From the NCBI GenBank assembly GCA_024516035.1, contig CM044957.1:62001-126000 (forward strand): a stretch of 64,000 nucleotides of DNA, written 5' to 3'. Below the pieces are notes generated by a model that was not told where the DNA came from, did no database searches, and worked only from the letters and a program-made list of their open reading frames with translations. The position numbers and the translations under genes are program-made. Positions 20,691-29,534 of the stretch are shown in pieces. The stretch comes from Bactericera cockerelli (lineage: Eukaryota > Arthropoda > Insecta > Hemiptera > Triozidae). Numbering within the stretch: position 1 is the stretch's first letter; every line of letters starts with the position of its first letter.

Positions 20691-21507
20691 CGTTTTTGTT
20701 AAAATTTTCCAAGAAGATTTCCTCCAACTTGATGTCTCGTCTCGTCTTGTGCTCATGAGTATTCGAAAGTGGTCGACCAAGTTTTGATATACAACCTGTA
20801 TATTCGCCAAGCTCAATTTCTCGCGTGTTCTTTATTTTCTCGGATCCCACCAGCGAAAGCAAAACAAACATGTCGCCTCCATAAGAAACACACCCACCCC
20901 ACATCTTAATACCCCCACCCCCAGTTTCCATACTCACACCCCATCAGCTCGATCTTCATACCCTCACCCCAATCTTCGTACCGACACCAGGAAAGAACTT
21001 TCTTGTGCCTCCCTTCCACCCACAATCTTCTTACCCCAACCCCCAATTCTTCAAACCCCCACCCCCAATTCTTCAAACCCCACCCTCAATTCTTCATACC
21101 CACACCAGTCAAGAAAATGTTCATTTCAAAATATTCCACACAAGATAATATTATTCTTCCCGCGCTGCTGAGATTTCCTCGAAAATCTTCCGTATAATTT
21201 TTCCTTCCCCTAAATCCTCCCCCCCGATCTCTCCCCTCTCTGCCTCTACCCCCAACCTCTCCCCCTTTCCTCTTTACCTCGTATTTATTCTCCCCACTCG
21301 TATTTTTCCAAAAAGTTAAGAACTCTATATCTCCCCAAGTTATCGCGGATGAAGAAGAGCGCCGTCCAAAGTACATTCAAAAGCTTAGGAGGGCTTTCGA
21401 AAATAATTTAAAACGGCATTGTTTTGGAAAAAGAAATTCGGTTCGAAATGCTGCACACCCCCCCGCGCTCTGCCATTGTAGTCAAAGTTTAAATTGTAAA
21501 TGCAATT
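20690..21507. other. Non-coding stretch with C-rich minisatellite
   Basis: From about 20890 to 21110 the plus strand is a degenerate C-rich repeat with units such as CACCCCCAATTCTTCAAACC, about 20 bp each and three clear units at 21037-21100. From 21190 to 21300 it is again C-rich. Open frames here are low-complexity and I do not call them genes. Confidence 0.55.
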
Positions 21508-21513
21508 CTACAA
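21508..21513. other. Polinton target-site duplication, left
   Basis: CTACAA directly precedes the left TIR; the identical hexamer follows the right TIR at 38825-38830. Six-base duplication is the Polinton norm. Confidence 0.93.
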
Positions 21514-22164
21514 AGTAGTGTATAAAACACGGGTCTCATGCAATAACAACTAATGGCTGTAAAATCCAAACGGCTGAAGTTGGTTTGCTGAAATATATAT
21601 TTTTGGAACCGCCTCGACGACCGGCATCTTTTGGTACCACTTTCAGCCCCCTAGCTTAATTTCAGCCCCCTAGGGGAGTTTATGTGTTTTGGTGAATTTA
21701 CGCAATAGTGGGAATCGAAGTGTTGACCTGTAGACTCTGAGAACTGATATTTCATTGTTATATTTGGGATTCGAACCATAGACCTGTGGATTTGCAGCCT
21801 TAGCGATTGACATTAAATTACAAAGACCAAGTGTGTGTTCAATTCAGTGTCCAAGTTGAAGCGATATTATTTGTACAACAACAAAAAAACCTCCGACATT
21901 TTTGGGATTCGAACCATAGACCTGTGAACTGTCGGCATAATATTATTTCGTCAAATGCTAATTTATTCATAGCTAGAAAAGCTAACTAAAGGTCTTTATC
22001 AGTTCTAACTTTGCAACTCAATTCTTCTTATCTATTGTTAACATGCAAACCGGCAGTTGCTATCAAATTTGACCCATGACCTCAGCCAGTGATCACGCCA
22101 TATCAACGATTCTCTTTTGACTAGTAAACATATACAGGGTGATGCTAGACGTAATAAAAGAATT
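21514..22164 (+). repeat. Polinton left terminal inverted repeat
   Basis: Begins AGTAGTGTATAAAACACGGG and matches the right TIR inverted over about 650 bp, ending at GTAATAAAAGAATT. Inside are three tRNA-like segments in minus sense: GGGATTCGAACC at 21766-21777 and 21904-21915 (perfect Pol III B-box complement) and a weaker one at 21710-21725. A ccgaca/tgtcgg pair (21893-21898, 21930-21935) frames one of them. Confidence 0.95.
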
Positions 22165-22188
22165 CAATTTATTTTTTTCCCTCTCGAT

Positions 22189-23535
22189 TTAATTAATTAC
22201 ATTACATTCTTTGAGTTCTTCTAAAATTGAATTTATTTCGTTTATGTGGGCTAGATAATTGCCTGCAGCTTGTGACCTTTTCAAGAGTAAAAGTCTCTCT
22301 ACTAACTCATTGGGATCATTAAAGTAAACAAATTCCTTATTACGATTACTGTCAAACATAATATTTGGTAAACCCGATCCCTGAAATTGTTGTATTTTAC
22401 TTGACAAAGGTTCAAGTTTAGTATCCTTTATAATTCTCACGTAATTTCTTTCATCCAGATTGGTATAGTTCTCTTGATTTGGTTGTTTGAGAAACAATAA
22501 TTCCATAAGTCCGCGAGTGACTGGATAATTATTTTGACCAATACGTATGTGTTCGTTAGGTGTCTTAAAAAATGCAATTTCTTTTTTTCCTAGGAAATAT
22601 TTTCCATCTTTTCTTTTGATACCGGTAACTTTATCGATTACGATGGCTTGATCATCTAATGCTTTTAAAAAACGATCTATCAAAGAAGCTTTTTTTGTTG
22701 TCTTTGAATTCATAGGTATGAAATAGGTTGCGCTTTGTGTCAAACTATTCTGAGTGTTATCGGCTTCAATGGTTGGTGGTGGTGGTGGTGATGTCTGCAG
22801 CATTGGTTCATTCATGGAATAATTTTGAGGTTGCTCCTGTTCAAGTGACGGAGATAATAGTGGTGGCGGTGGTGTTAACATTGTATTTCTTCGTTCCAGT
22901 AATGGTCCTCTTTTTAGGGCTTCCAAAGAAGGTTTTGGTGAGCTAGGCATTGATATACTTAATCTTGATGGTTTTAACTTCATTTTTAATGGAGAGCCTG
23001 TTGTTGGACTTGGAAAAATCATTTGATTGTATCGTCTATCGAACAGTTTTCTATCGTAACCAGGACTCGACTGTTGATATGACGTTGAGGTGCCTGGAAG
23101 TTGTATGTCTGGCGTTTGAATAGTCGATTGTTCACCTAAGGACCATGTATCTAGTGGACTAGCATATCGTTCGGAATCAGACGTTTGACCATCTTCATCA
23201 TTGTATCTTCTGATTCTCGATGGACTGTCAAATTTCTTCAAGAGTTCAGGTATTCGTCTGAGCGAAGATATTGGTTCTCTTTTGATTGATGGTACACCTG
23301 ATGATGCTGCTGTTCTCTGTTCTTGTAATCTCTTCAGAAAGTTGATTTTTTTCTCTTTACTTTGGGCAATTTTAGTCAATGGTTCTGATACTGGTTTCAA
23401 GAAACTTTTAATACTGTTTGATTGTTCATCTTGTCCAATTTTAAGGGATAATGTTTTAGCTCGTATTTCTTTCTGCGCGTCACTAATTTTTTTAGCGAGA
23501 ATTTTCGCTTCACTCAGTTCTTTTGAAAGACTCAT
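22189..23535 (-). CDS. Conserved Polinton protein of unknown role (448 aa)
   Basis: This leftward ORF of 448 residues starts at an ATG (23535) and stops 25 bp inside the left TIR boundary. Residues 1-70 are charged and probably helical. The middle (about 80-270) is low-complexity, rich in Ser, Pro and Gln, likely disordered. The C-terminal 180 residues are compact, with RFLKALDDQAIVIDKVTG, YPVTRGLMELLFLKQPNQ and FVYFNDPNELVERLLLLKRS. I recognise the C-terminal pattern as recurrent in insect Polintons (a domain of unknown function, perhaps DUF8207; name from memory). The partner ATPase gene is 32 bp upstream on the same strand, so they may be co-transcribed. No catalytic motif is seen; a structural or DNA-binding role would be guesswork. 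Confidence 0.8.
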   Translation of the reverse strand: MSLSKELSEAKILAKKISDAQKEIRAKTLSLKIGQDEQSNSIKSFLKPVSEPLTKIAQSKEKKINFLKRLQEQRTAASSGVPSIKREPISSLRRIPELLKKFDSPSRIRRYNDEDGQTSDSERYASPLDTWSLGEQSTIQTPDIQLPGTSTSYQQSSPGYDRKLFDRRYNQMIFPSPTTGSPLKMKLKPSRLSISMPSSPKPSLEALKRGPLLERRNTMLTPPPPLLSPSLEQEQPQNYSMNEPMLQTSPPPPPTIEADNTQNSLTQSATYFIPMNSKTTKKASLIDRFLKALDDQAIVIDKVTGIKRKDGKYFLGKKEIAFFKTPNEHIRIGQNNYPVTRGLMELLFLKQPNQENYTNLDERNYVRIIKDTKLEPLSSKIQQFQGSGLPNIMFDSNRNKEFVYFNDPNELVERLLLLKRSQAAGNYLAHINEINSILEELKECNVIN

Positions 23536-23567
23536 GTCTAATAAGTTCTACATTTGCAATCATTGTC

Positions 23568-24177
23568 TTATATATCTATGAAGTATTTATCCAAGCCACA
23601 TCGAAACCGCCCAGACTTGCTGTCGGATTCTTTATCCAATACGAGAAATCCATGTTTCGATTTCCAACAATACTGACACATCTCTTTAAACTTTTCAAAA
23701 GACAAATCAGAAACATGATCGGAATAAATATGTTTCAAGTTGAGGGGATCTTGTTGAAAAATACATAGAAAGTTTGCATTATCTCGAATCAATTGTTTAC
23801 CAATAGCTGAATAAGTTTGCGCTAGAAGAATGATGTCAACGAGGAAATGTCTACCTTGGGAAAAAAAATTGTTTAATATTTTTTTGTTTCTCAAAAGCAA
23901 TGTCGTCCATTACAAAAACAGTATTTTTCTTTGTTTCACACGGTTGAATCATATCTTCGTCGTTTGTAAATACTTTGAGTTGCACCTCTTTGATTCCATT
24001 CAAAATTTTCTCTAAAAATTGATATTTTGGTTGTTGAAATGATTTTGAGTACACATAAACGTTTTCAAAGCGCAATCCGTTTGGATGTAACAAGAGAGCC
24101 AGCAGAAGATTGGTCTTACCCGATCCGCTTGGACCGACAATTAAGGCTCGTACATTGTTTGGAAAAAAAATTTCCAT
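23568..24177 (-). pseudogene. Packaging ATPase (FtsK/HerA-like), one frame break
   Basis: A genome-packaging ATPase of the A32/FtsK-HerA type that Polintons share with adenovirus-like and other double-jelly-roll viruses; it would drive DNA into capsids. Walker A GPSGSGKT lies at residues 15-22 and a Walker B-like VFVMDDIAF follows near residue 90. The second half has the expected LAQTYSAIGK segment with the sensor Gln. The two halves are in different frames. The change falls at a run of eight A (plus strand, 23861-23868), and one surplus base would explain it. The start ATG (24177) is divergent from the PLA2 gene, with about 155 bp between. Total length of about 200 residues is normal for the family. 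As assembled it is broken; a base-call error is possible. Confidence 0.88.
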
Positions 24178-24289
24178 TTTTTTTATTTTTTGATTTCACT
24201 TCGCTGACAAAGTCAAAATTTTCAACATTTAAATTTTCTTTACATTTTTTTGTTTTCATGATTACTGATTTTTTTTTCTTTCTTTGTTT

Positions 24290-24300
24290 TCCTATATAAA
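24290..24300 (+). promoter_or_regulatory. TATA box before PLA2-like gene
   Basis: CTATATAAA about 35-40 bp upstream of the ATG at 24333, in the divergent intergenic region between ATPase and the rightward structural cluster. Confidence 0.6.
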
Positions 24301-24332
24301 CCAATGTTTTCACAACAATCACTTTATTGTTA

Positions 24333-25061
24333 ATGATTCGCAGACGTGGAAAAGGTCTCTTAAATAAGTTGATTGATAAGTTACCATTTGAACTTCACAT
24401 TCCGTCGTACAGATTCTGTGGTCCAGGAACAAGATTGGATAAAAGAAAAGATCAAGAAGGAATTAATTCGTTGGATTCGGCCTGTAAAGAACACGATCTC
24501 AAATACGCTGACAAGAAAGCCGATCGTAAGCAAGCAGATTGGGAATTGGAAAACAAAGCTTGGCAGAGAGTGTTGGCCAGAGATTCAAACTTGCCGGAAA
24601 AAGCTGCTGCCTTGTTCGTGACTAACGCTATGAAAGTTAAAAGAAAAATGGGCGCTGGTCTACGTCGCAAAAAGAAGACAACAATGACTTTTCGAAAACT
24701 AACTAAAGCTGCTGCGCTAGGAATGAAATCTGCTGGAGAAAGTGATAATCTCAAGTTGATTAGTAAACACGCTCTGATGGCTGCACGTAAAGCTATCCGG
24801 GGGAATAAAGTAAACAAGAAAATTCCGAGAAGACTCAGAATAGCCAAGACAATGTCAGGTGGATTCTTGCCGGCTGCTATCCCCATACTTGCTGGTTTAA
24901 GTGCCCTCGGATCCATTGCTGGCGGTGTTAGTGGTATTGCAAAAGCAATCGCAGATTTCAAGGCTGCTGGTTCTTCGGGTGCTGTTACTCCTATTAAAAG
25001 TGGACAGGGGTTGTACATAAAACCATACTCAAACTATTTTAATGTCTTGTCAAAAAACTAA
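24333..25061 (+). CDS. PLA2-like capsid-associated protein
   Basis: 242 residues from ATG 24333. The N-terminal domain has YRFCGPGT (residues 26-33), a calcium-loop motif, and ACKEHDLKY (50-58), where His54-Asp55 is the catalytic pair of phospholipase A2. This short PLA2 form resembles the one in parvovirus VP1 and in other Polintons, where it is thought to breach membranes during entry. The middle (about 105-185) is highly basic. The C-terminal 60 residues start with a hydrophobic Gly/Ala/Ile/Leu stretch (FLPAAIPILAGLSALGSI) that could be amphipathic or membrane-active. The protease gene starts at its stop. Both PLA2 motifs look intact, so the enzyme may be functional; this is untested. Confidence 0.85.
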   Translation: MIRRRGKGLLNKLIDKLPFELHIPSYRFCGPGTRLDKRKDQEGINSLDSACKEHDLKYADKKADRKQADWELENKAWQRVLARDSNLPEKAAALFVTNAMKVKRKMGAGLRRKKKTTMTFRKLTKAAALGMKSAGESDNLKLISKHALMAARKAIRGNKVNKKIPRRLRIAKTMSGGFLPAAIPILAGLSALGSIAGGVSGIAKAIADFKAAGSSGAVTPIKSGQGLYIKPYSNYFNVLSKN

Positions 25062-25066
25062 ATGAT

Positions 25067-25438
25067 TTGCCTCGGAGAGCGTTGACAAACATTGATATTT
25101 TGAAAAAGATTCGTGAAATCAATGTTCCACATTTTCGAGGCATCTACAGTTTGAATCAACTCCCGTCAAAACCAAGAACAAATGAAGTGATGATTATTAA
25201 TCTTGACAAATCAAGTGGACCCGGCACTCATTGGGTAGCCATGTTGAAGAAAAATAACTCTGCCTTTTATTATGATAGTTTTGGCAACTTGCGTCCACCT
25301 GTAGAAATAAGAGTATACCTTAATGGGTGTAAAATTTTCTATAACTATGAGCGAGAACAGAAATACAGATCAGTTAATTGTGGACACTTGTGTTTGAAAT
25401 ATATTGTTCAGAAAACTATTGAATTATTTAACAAATAA
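25067..25438 (+). CDS. Adenain-like cysteine protease (Ulp1 family)
   Basis: About 123 residues. The catalytic order is visible: His in GPGTHWVAML, Asp in FYYDSFGN, a Gln upstream of the last motif, and Cys in NCGHLCLKY. This is the capsid-maturation protease that Polintons share with adenoviruses. The frame is open back to 25043 but has no ATG before the conserved region; the nearest ATG (25062) is in another frame. So either a non-AUG start is used or one base is missing at the start. I give the first TTG after the PLA2 stop, which is arbitrary. It lies between PLA2 and minor capsid with almost no spacing. Confidence 0.88.
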   Translation: MPRRALTNIDILKKIREINVPHFRGIYSLNQLPSKPRTNEVMIINLDKSSGPGTHWVAMLKKNNSAFYYDSFGNLRPPVEIRVYLNGCKIFYNYEREQKYRSVNCGHLCLKYIVQKTIELFNK

Positions 25439-25449
25439 ATAAAAAAAAC

Positions 25450-26130
25450 ATGTCCAGCAGAATTTTTCATATAACTTCTAGACAATCTGAAATTGTGTGT
25501 TCAATATTTCCTCCTTTAAAAGTTTCAACAGATGCTGTTATTGGTTTGACACAATTTCAAACCTACAATAGTATTCCAAACATTGATCGGACAAACAATG
25601 TTTTCAGATATCAGGACGATAGTAAAGATTGGATTGACATTGAAATAGAAGAAGGAACGTACGAACTAATGGATATTGAAAGCTACTTGAAATCCAAGTT
25701 GGGTGAAAATGCGATATCTATTAAACCCAATGTAAACACTCTGAAATGTTTATTTTGGTGCAAGTATAATGTTGATTTCAAGGAGCGATCACTTGCCGAT
25801 ATGCTTGGACTCCCTAAAGAAATATACATTGCACACACTATGCTGACCTCAACAAATACTTTGAAAATTTCCAAAATAAATACAATAAAAATTGACGTAA
25901 ACATAGTCAATGGTTCCTATCAAGACGGTGTGTCCAGTAATTGTTTGTATAAATATTTCCTGAATGTACCACCTGGTTTCCGGATCACAGAAGTTCCCAA
26001 CAATGTTATATATTTACCACTCAATACAGATGAAATTGACAGATTGATTGTGAAGCTTGTTGACGAAAGACATAATTTAATAGACTTTCGAGGTGAAGAG
26101 ATATCGTTAGAATTACATTTGAAAATATGA
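25450..26130 (+). CDS. Minor capsid (penton-type) protein
   Basis: 226 residues from ATG 25450, a clean frame. The sequence fits the Polinton minor capsid family (single jelly-roll, forms the vertex): an N-terminal strand region, a middle LADMLGLP segment, and a C-terminal LVDERHNLIDFRGEEISLEL, the conserved end I recognise best. It precedes the major capsid gene, as in other Polintons. Its stop TGA overlaps the ATG of the next small ORF (ATGA at 26127-26130). No breaks are seen. Confidence 0.85.
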   Translation: MSSRIFHITSRQSEIVCSIFPPLKVSTDAVIGLTQFQTYNSIPNIDRTNNVFRYQDDSKDWIDIEIEEGTYELMDIESYLKSKLGENAISIKPNVNTLKCLFWCKYNVDFKERSLADMLGLPKEIYIAHTMLTSTNTLKISKINTIKIDVNIVNGSYQDGVSSNCLYKYFLNVPPGFRITEVPNNVIYLPLNTDEIDRLIVKLVDERHNLIDFRGEEISLELHLKI

Positions 26131-26303
26131 TTGTGATGAAACGTGTGAAAAGCAATAAAAAGAGTGTGCCCACTCTCCTTAAGGTCATTCCAACAAGTGT
26201 TATACAAGTGAAAAGTAATAAAAAAAAAATAAAACTAAAGAAACTTACCAAAAGGAGTGTAAAAATTCTACAAAGCTTAGGCTATAGTGTGAAACAAAAA
26301 TGA
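26127..26303 (+). CDS. Small highly basic protein (58 aa), overlaps both neighbours
   Basis: An ORF of 58 codons, ATG at 26127-26129, stop at 26301-26303. It overlaps the minor capsid stop (ATGA) at one end and the major capsid start (ATGA at 26300-26303) at the other. Composition is extreme: about a third Lys/Arg, almost no acidic residues; the KSNKKSVPTLLK and KSNKKKIKLKKLTKR segments show it. Filling the gap exactly between two structural genes with start-stop overlap at both ends suggests a real, translationally coupled gene. By position and charge it could be a DNA-condensing core peptide like adenovirus pX/mu. That is inference; I recognise no homologue. Confidence 0.65.
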   Translation: MIVMKRVKSNKKSVPTLLKVIPTSVIQVKSNKKKIKLKKLTKRSVKILQSLGYSVKQK

Positions 26304-27527
26304 ACATTGAAGACAATATTTTGAATTTGAACAATCGTGTGACTTACGATGAAAATATAATTCGTTATGAAAGTCATACGTATGGACCGTACACAAGTAT
26401 CAGCTTGGACAGTACAGACAATATCATCATCAGTATTAACCAGGAAAGCTCATATCTGCTGCTAAGTGAATCGGGAATCTACATTGAAGGAAAAATCGTA
26501 AAAGAAGATGGAACCAATCTGGAGGCTAATAAATCCATTCAGTTTGTAAACAATGGACTGTGCTTCCTGTTTGATGAGATTCGCTTGGAAATGAATAGTG
26601 TTGAAATCGATTCTAATAAAAATGTTGGCATCACATCCACTCTAAAAGCATATCCATCATACTCAAGCGATGAAATGAAAAAATATGAGACATCCGGACA
26701 GTCAGTTGAAATTACAAACAAGTTATACCTTTAGTGGATATCTCAAACTGAAATATCTATTGGGTTTCGCTGAAAACTATGATAAAATTCTGCTCAATCA
26801 ACGTCTGGACTTGATTTTAATGCGATCCAAGAGTTCCAAGGATGCTCTATTATCTACGGGTACCGCTGCTGTAACAGATGCAAAAGTTCAACTCACAAAA
26901 GTAGTATGGAAGGTACCACATGTTCAAGTCAGCGATCCCATACGTCTGGAGTTGCTCTCTCAGTACAAGAGAAACATTCCGATTGACATGAGCTTTAGAA
27001 AATGGAGTTTGAATTACTATCCGAATTTACCAGCAAGTAAAGAGATCAACTGGACAGTAAAGACAAGTAATGCGCAAAACAAACCTAGATTTATACTTTT
27101 AGGGTTCCAAACAGACCGGGACAACAGCTTGACAAAGGATCCATCTATGTTTGACCATGTAAAGCTTAAGAATATAAAAGTCTATCTCAACTCTGTTTGT
27201 TTCCCCTACGAGTCTTTAAATATTGACTTTGAACAGAAGAAGTACATTCCTCTTTATCTAATGTATTGTGATTTCCAAGAGAATTACTATCGAAAAATCA
27301 GTGAACCGTATCTTAGTTATAAAGATTATTTAGCAAAAGCCCCCATTGTGGTTATTGATTGTTCAAAACAGTCCGAACTATGGAAACACAGCTCTACAGT
27401 AGATATTCGCATTGAATACGAATTAGCTGCAAATGTTACTGAAAAAACAACCCTGTACGCTCTAATAATACATGATGCAGTTGTAAGACTTTATCCACTA
27501 ACCAATACAATCCAGAAAATAATGTAG
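26300..27527 (+). pseudogene. Major capsid protein (double jelly-roll), one frame break
   Basis: The two parts together have about 400 residues, as expected for the Polinton hexon-like major capsid. Part one (26300-26734) covers the first jelly-roll strands. Part two, from the overlapping frame near 26685, has KYLLGFAENYDK, RLDLILMRSK, WKVPHVQVSD, FILLGFQTDRDN, VKLKNIKVYLNS and VVIDCSKQSE followed by VDIRIEYEL, all typical of this family. The frame change lies in the overlap 26685-26735; an A6 run at about 26676-26681 is one candidate. If it is a true indel, the protein is truncated after 144 residues. The start ATG overlaps the upstream basic ORF. Confidence 0.9.
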
Positions 27528-27561
27528 ATTTTTTTTTTTTTTTTTGTTAACTAATACACCC

Positions 27562-27800
27562 CCCTGTATATGTTTACTAGTCAGAAGAAAATACACTTGA
27601 GATAAACTTGAGAGGTTGTTCAATTATATCACGTGGCTAGCAAGAGCACATTGCCCGATATCACGTTGTCTGTAAGCTCACATTGCCCGATATCACGTTG
27701 TCTGCAAGCTCACATTGCCCGATATCACGTTGTCTGCAAGCTCACATTGCTTGATATCAGACGCAGAGGCAGATAAGGCAATCATATATAAAGCTGGACT
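27562..27800 (+). promoter_or_regulatory. Direct-repeat array and TATA box before unknown-gene cluster
   Basis: CCCTGTATATGTTTACTAGT (27563-27582) also occurs near the inner end of each TIR. Four 32-bp units follow, starting at 27650, 27682, 27714 and 27746, each with GCCCGATATCACGTTGTCTG. Then comes a TATA box (CATATATAAAGC at 27783-27794). This looks like a compound promoter or replication-control region inside the Polinton, downstream of the capsid genes. Function is inferred from structure. Confidence 0.65.
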
Positions 27801-28033
27801 TGACAATAATGTTATTCATTCAAACACATAGTCAGTAATATTACCCTACAAGTAGAAAAATATTCAACTAAAAAAAAATTAAGTTTGTGAAACATTCAGT
27901 GTGTGTGTGTGTGTATAATTAAACCAACCATTTATTAATATTATTTTGTTCTTATTATTTTATGTGAAATGTGTAAATAATTATAAAGGAACATTATCCG
28001 AAAAAAAAAGAAAAGTGTTTTTTTATTTTGAAT

Positions 28034-28312
28034 ATGAGTTCTATAATTATATTGAAGGTGTTAAATAATAAAAGACTATTAGAATTATTAATCAAGAAAA
28101 AGTTTAACGTAAGTGATAAAGACATTAAATTTGAAGAAGACAAAATAGTTTTTAAACCTAATTATAAAATTGGACAGATAAAAATCAAGGAAAAGTTAGA
28201 AGAAGCAGAGGGAGATTTCGAAATCATCAAGGTTACCTGGCCAAACTTGAATTGTCGGGAAGAAGAAGAGTTAACCAATCTGCTGAAGAAGAGAAAATTA
28301 AACTTACAGTAG
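28034..28312 (+). CDS. Unknown Polinton protein (92 aa)
   Basis: ATG at 28034, 92 residues; lysine- and glutamate-rich with KLEEAEGDFEIIKVTWPN. The first 60 residues alternate strand-like hydrophobic and charged residues, the last 20 look helical (LTNLLKKRKLN). No known domain is recognised. It is the first gene after the repeat/TATA region at 27562-27800 and may be the promoter-proximal gene of a transcript covering the next two ORFs. Confidence 0.6.
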   Translation: MSSIIILKVLNNKRLLELLIKKKFNVSDKDIKFEEDKIVFKPNYKIGQIKIKEKLEEAEGDFEIIKVTWPNLNCREEEELTNLLKKRKLNLQ

Positions 28313-28400
28313 TTTGACTCTTTTTTTTTTTCTTTCAAATTTCATGGTATGTAAATTAATTTATTTCTCAGTGTTATTCAAAATTTTATGAAATAATATT

Positions 28401-28898
28401 ATGATATCATTAAGTAAACTTACTGTTAGATATATTAGTTTTTTCTTTTGGCAAAATTATGAAATCTTAAGCTATCTTGAAAATGTATGTCAAATTATTG
28501 CTGAGGAACACGTATGGATTCATGTTTATAGTAAAGCTATTTTTGATGGTGATAGCAGTGATTGTAGACTTTTTAATGATTTCTATAACAATACTCTAAA
28601 AGGTGAAGAAAATCAATTTAAAAATAAACTCAAATCAATTTTAGAGTCAATATTTATTCCTGAAAGCTTAAAATTTAAAATTTTGATTGAACTGAATGAA
28701 CAATTTAAAAAATTTGCGGAATATTTATTTATAAATGTAACAAAGTCTGCAAAGTATTGTAAATTAAATTCAAAATGTAAGCATCATGAAGATCTTCATG
28801 AAGTGTGTCAAAAGATTTGTTACCTTATAAATTCTGATTATGAAAATTTTTCAATTTTTTTTTATGAAGAAATAGGTTTAGAGTTCTTGGACTATTGA
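28401..28898 (+). CDS. Unknown Polinton protein (165 aa), Cys/His-rich
   Basis: 165 residues, ATG 28401. Aromatic-rich start (ISFFFWQNYEILSYLENV), a central helical segment and a Cys/His patch KYCKLNSKCKHHEDLHEV, then a C-terminus ending FYEEIGLEFLDY. It has no recognisable domain. Architecture, with weak shared patterns (aromatic start followed by EI-x2-Y-[LI]-E, a Cys pair with CK, an EEI near the end), resembles the next ORF, so the two may be old tandem duplicates. This is a visual judgement only. Confidence 0.6.
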   Translation: MISLSKLTVRYISFFFWQNYEILSYLENVCQIIAEEHVWIHVYSKAIFDGDSSDCRLFNDFYNNTLKGEENQFKNKLKSILESIFIPESLKFKILIELNEQFKKFAEYLFINVTKSAKYCKLNSKCKHHEDLHEVCQKICYLINSDYENFSIFFYEEIGLEFLDY

Positions 28899-28969
28899 TT
28901 TTTACCTGATCGCTTTTAAATATTTTTTTTTTTTTTCATTACTTTCATTTGCAATTTTTGAAAAAAACG

Positions 28970-29431
28970 ATGGATACATTAGAAAAACTTGCATTAAGAC
29001 AAAGTTTATTTAACTTTTTCAATTTTCACGCTGATGAAATTATAAATTATATCGAAAAAGAGACTTTCGAATCTTCCGTCAATTTTTTTTATTTTTACAT
29101 TAAACCACGCGTGAAAAAATTAAATCTACCACCATTATTTTTTCATCATTTTCTCCATTGTTTTGAAGATTTAATATATTTGATTAAATGTCGTGGATAT
29201 TCATGTTACCTAGATCGTCCTTGTAAATGTAATGAAACCCCAGAAAAGAATGATGATGACGATTGTTACCATAAACAACTTAGACAAGTTTTCTTACATA
29301 GCATCAAGGATGTATTAACAAGATTTGATTTATTTCAAGAGTTATGTCATGAAGAAATAACTACCAATAGATATAGACGAATCTATTATGAGGCTTGGAA
29401 AAAATCCATTTGGGAAATATTGTTTGATTAA
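28970..29431 (+). CDS. Unknown Polinton protein (153 aa), Cys/His-rich
   Basis: Chosen start ATG 28970; 153 residues. SLFNFFNFHADEIINYIEKE near the N-terminus, a Cys patch CYLDRPCKCNETPE followed by acidic residues and CYHKQ, and a C-terminal CHEEI plus Trp/Tyr-rich end (YYEAWKKSIWEILFD). No domain recognised. Comparable in size and layout to the upstream 165-residue protein. Both lie directly before the DNA polymerase. Confidence 0.6.
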   Translation: MDTLEKLALRQSLFNFFNFHADEIINYIEKETFESSVNFFYFYIKPRVKKLNLPPLFFHHFLHCFEDLIYLIKCRGYSCYLDRPCKCNETPEKNDDDDCYHKQLRQVFLHSIKDVLTRFDLFQELCHEEITTNRYRRIYYEAWKKSIWEILFD

Positions 29432-29534
29432 TATGTAAATTTTTTTAAAAAATTGACACATAGATGTAAACTTGTTTTTTTTTTAATTTCAAATATTAAT
29501 TTCTTTATAATTTTATCTCTTCTCAAGGTGTGAA

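Noticed and set aside
21086..21376. Gly/Arg-rich ORF on minus
   Set aside because: Low-complexity reading of a C-rich tract; no start context or homology.
24452..25018. 188-residue minus-strand ORF
   Set aside because: Antisense shadow of the PLA2-like gene.
27650..27777. CRISPR-like 32-bp repeats
   Set aside because: Units are contiguous without unique spacers, in an animal genome.
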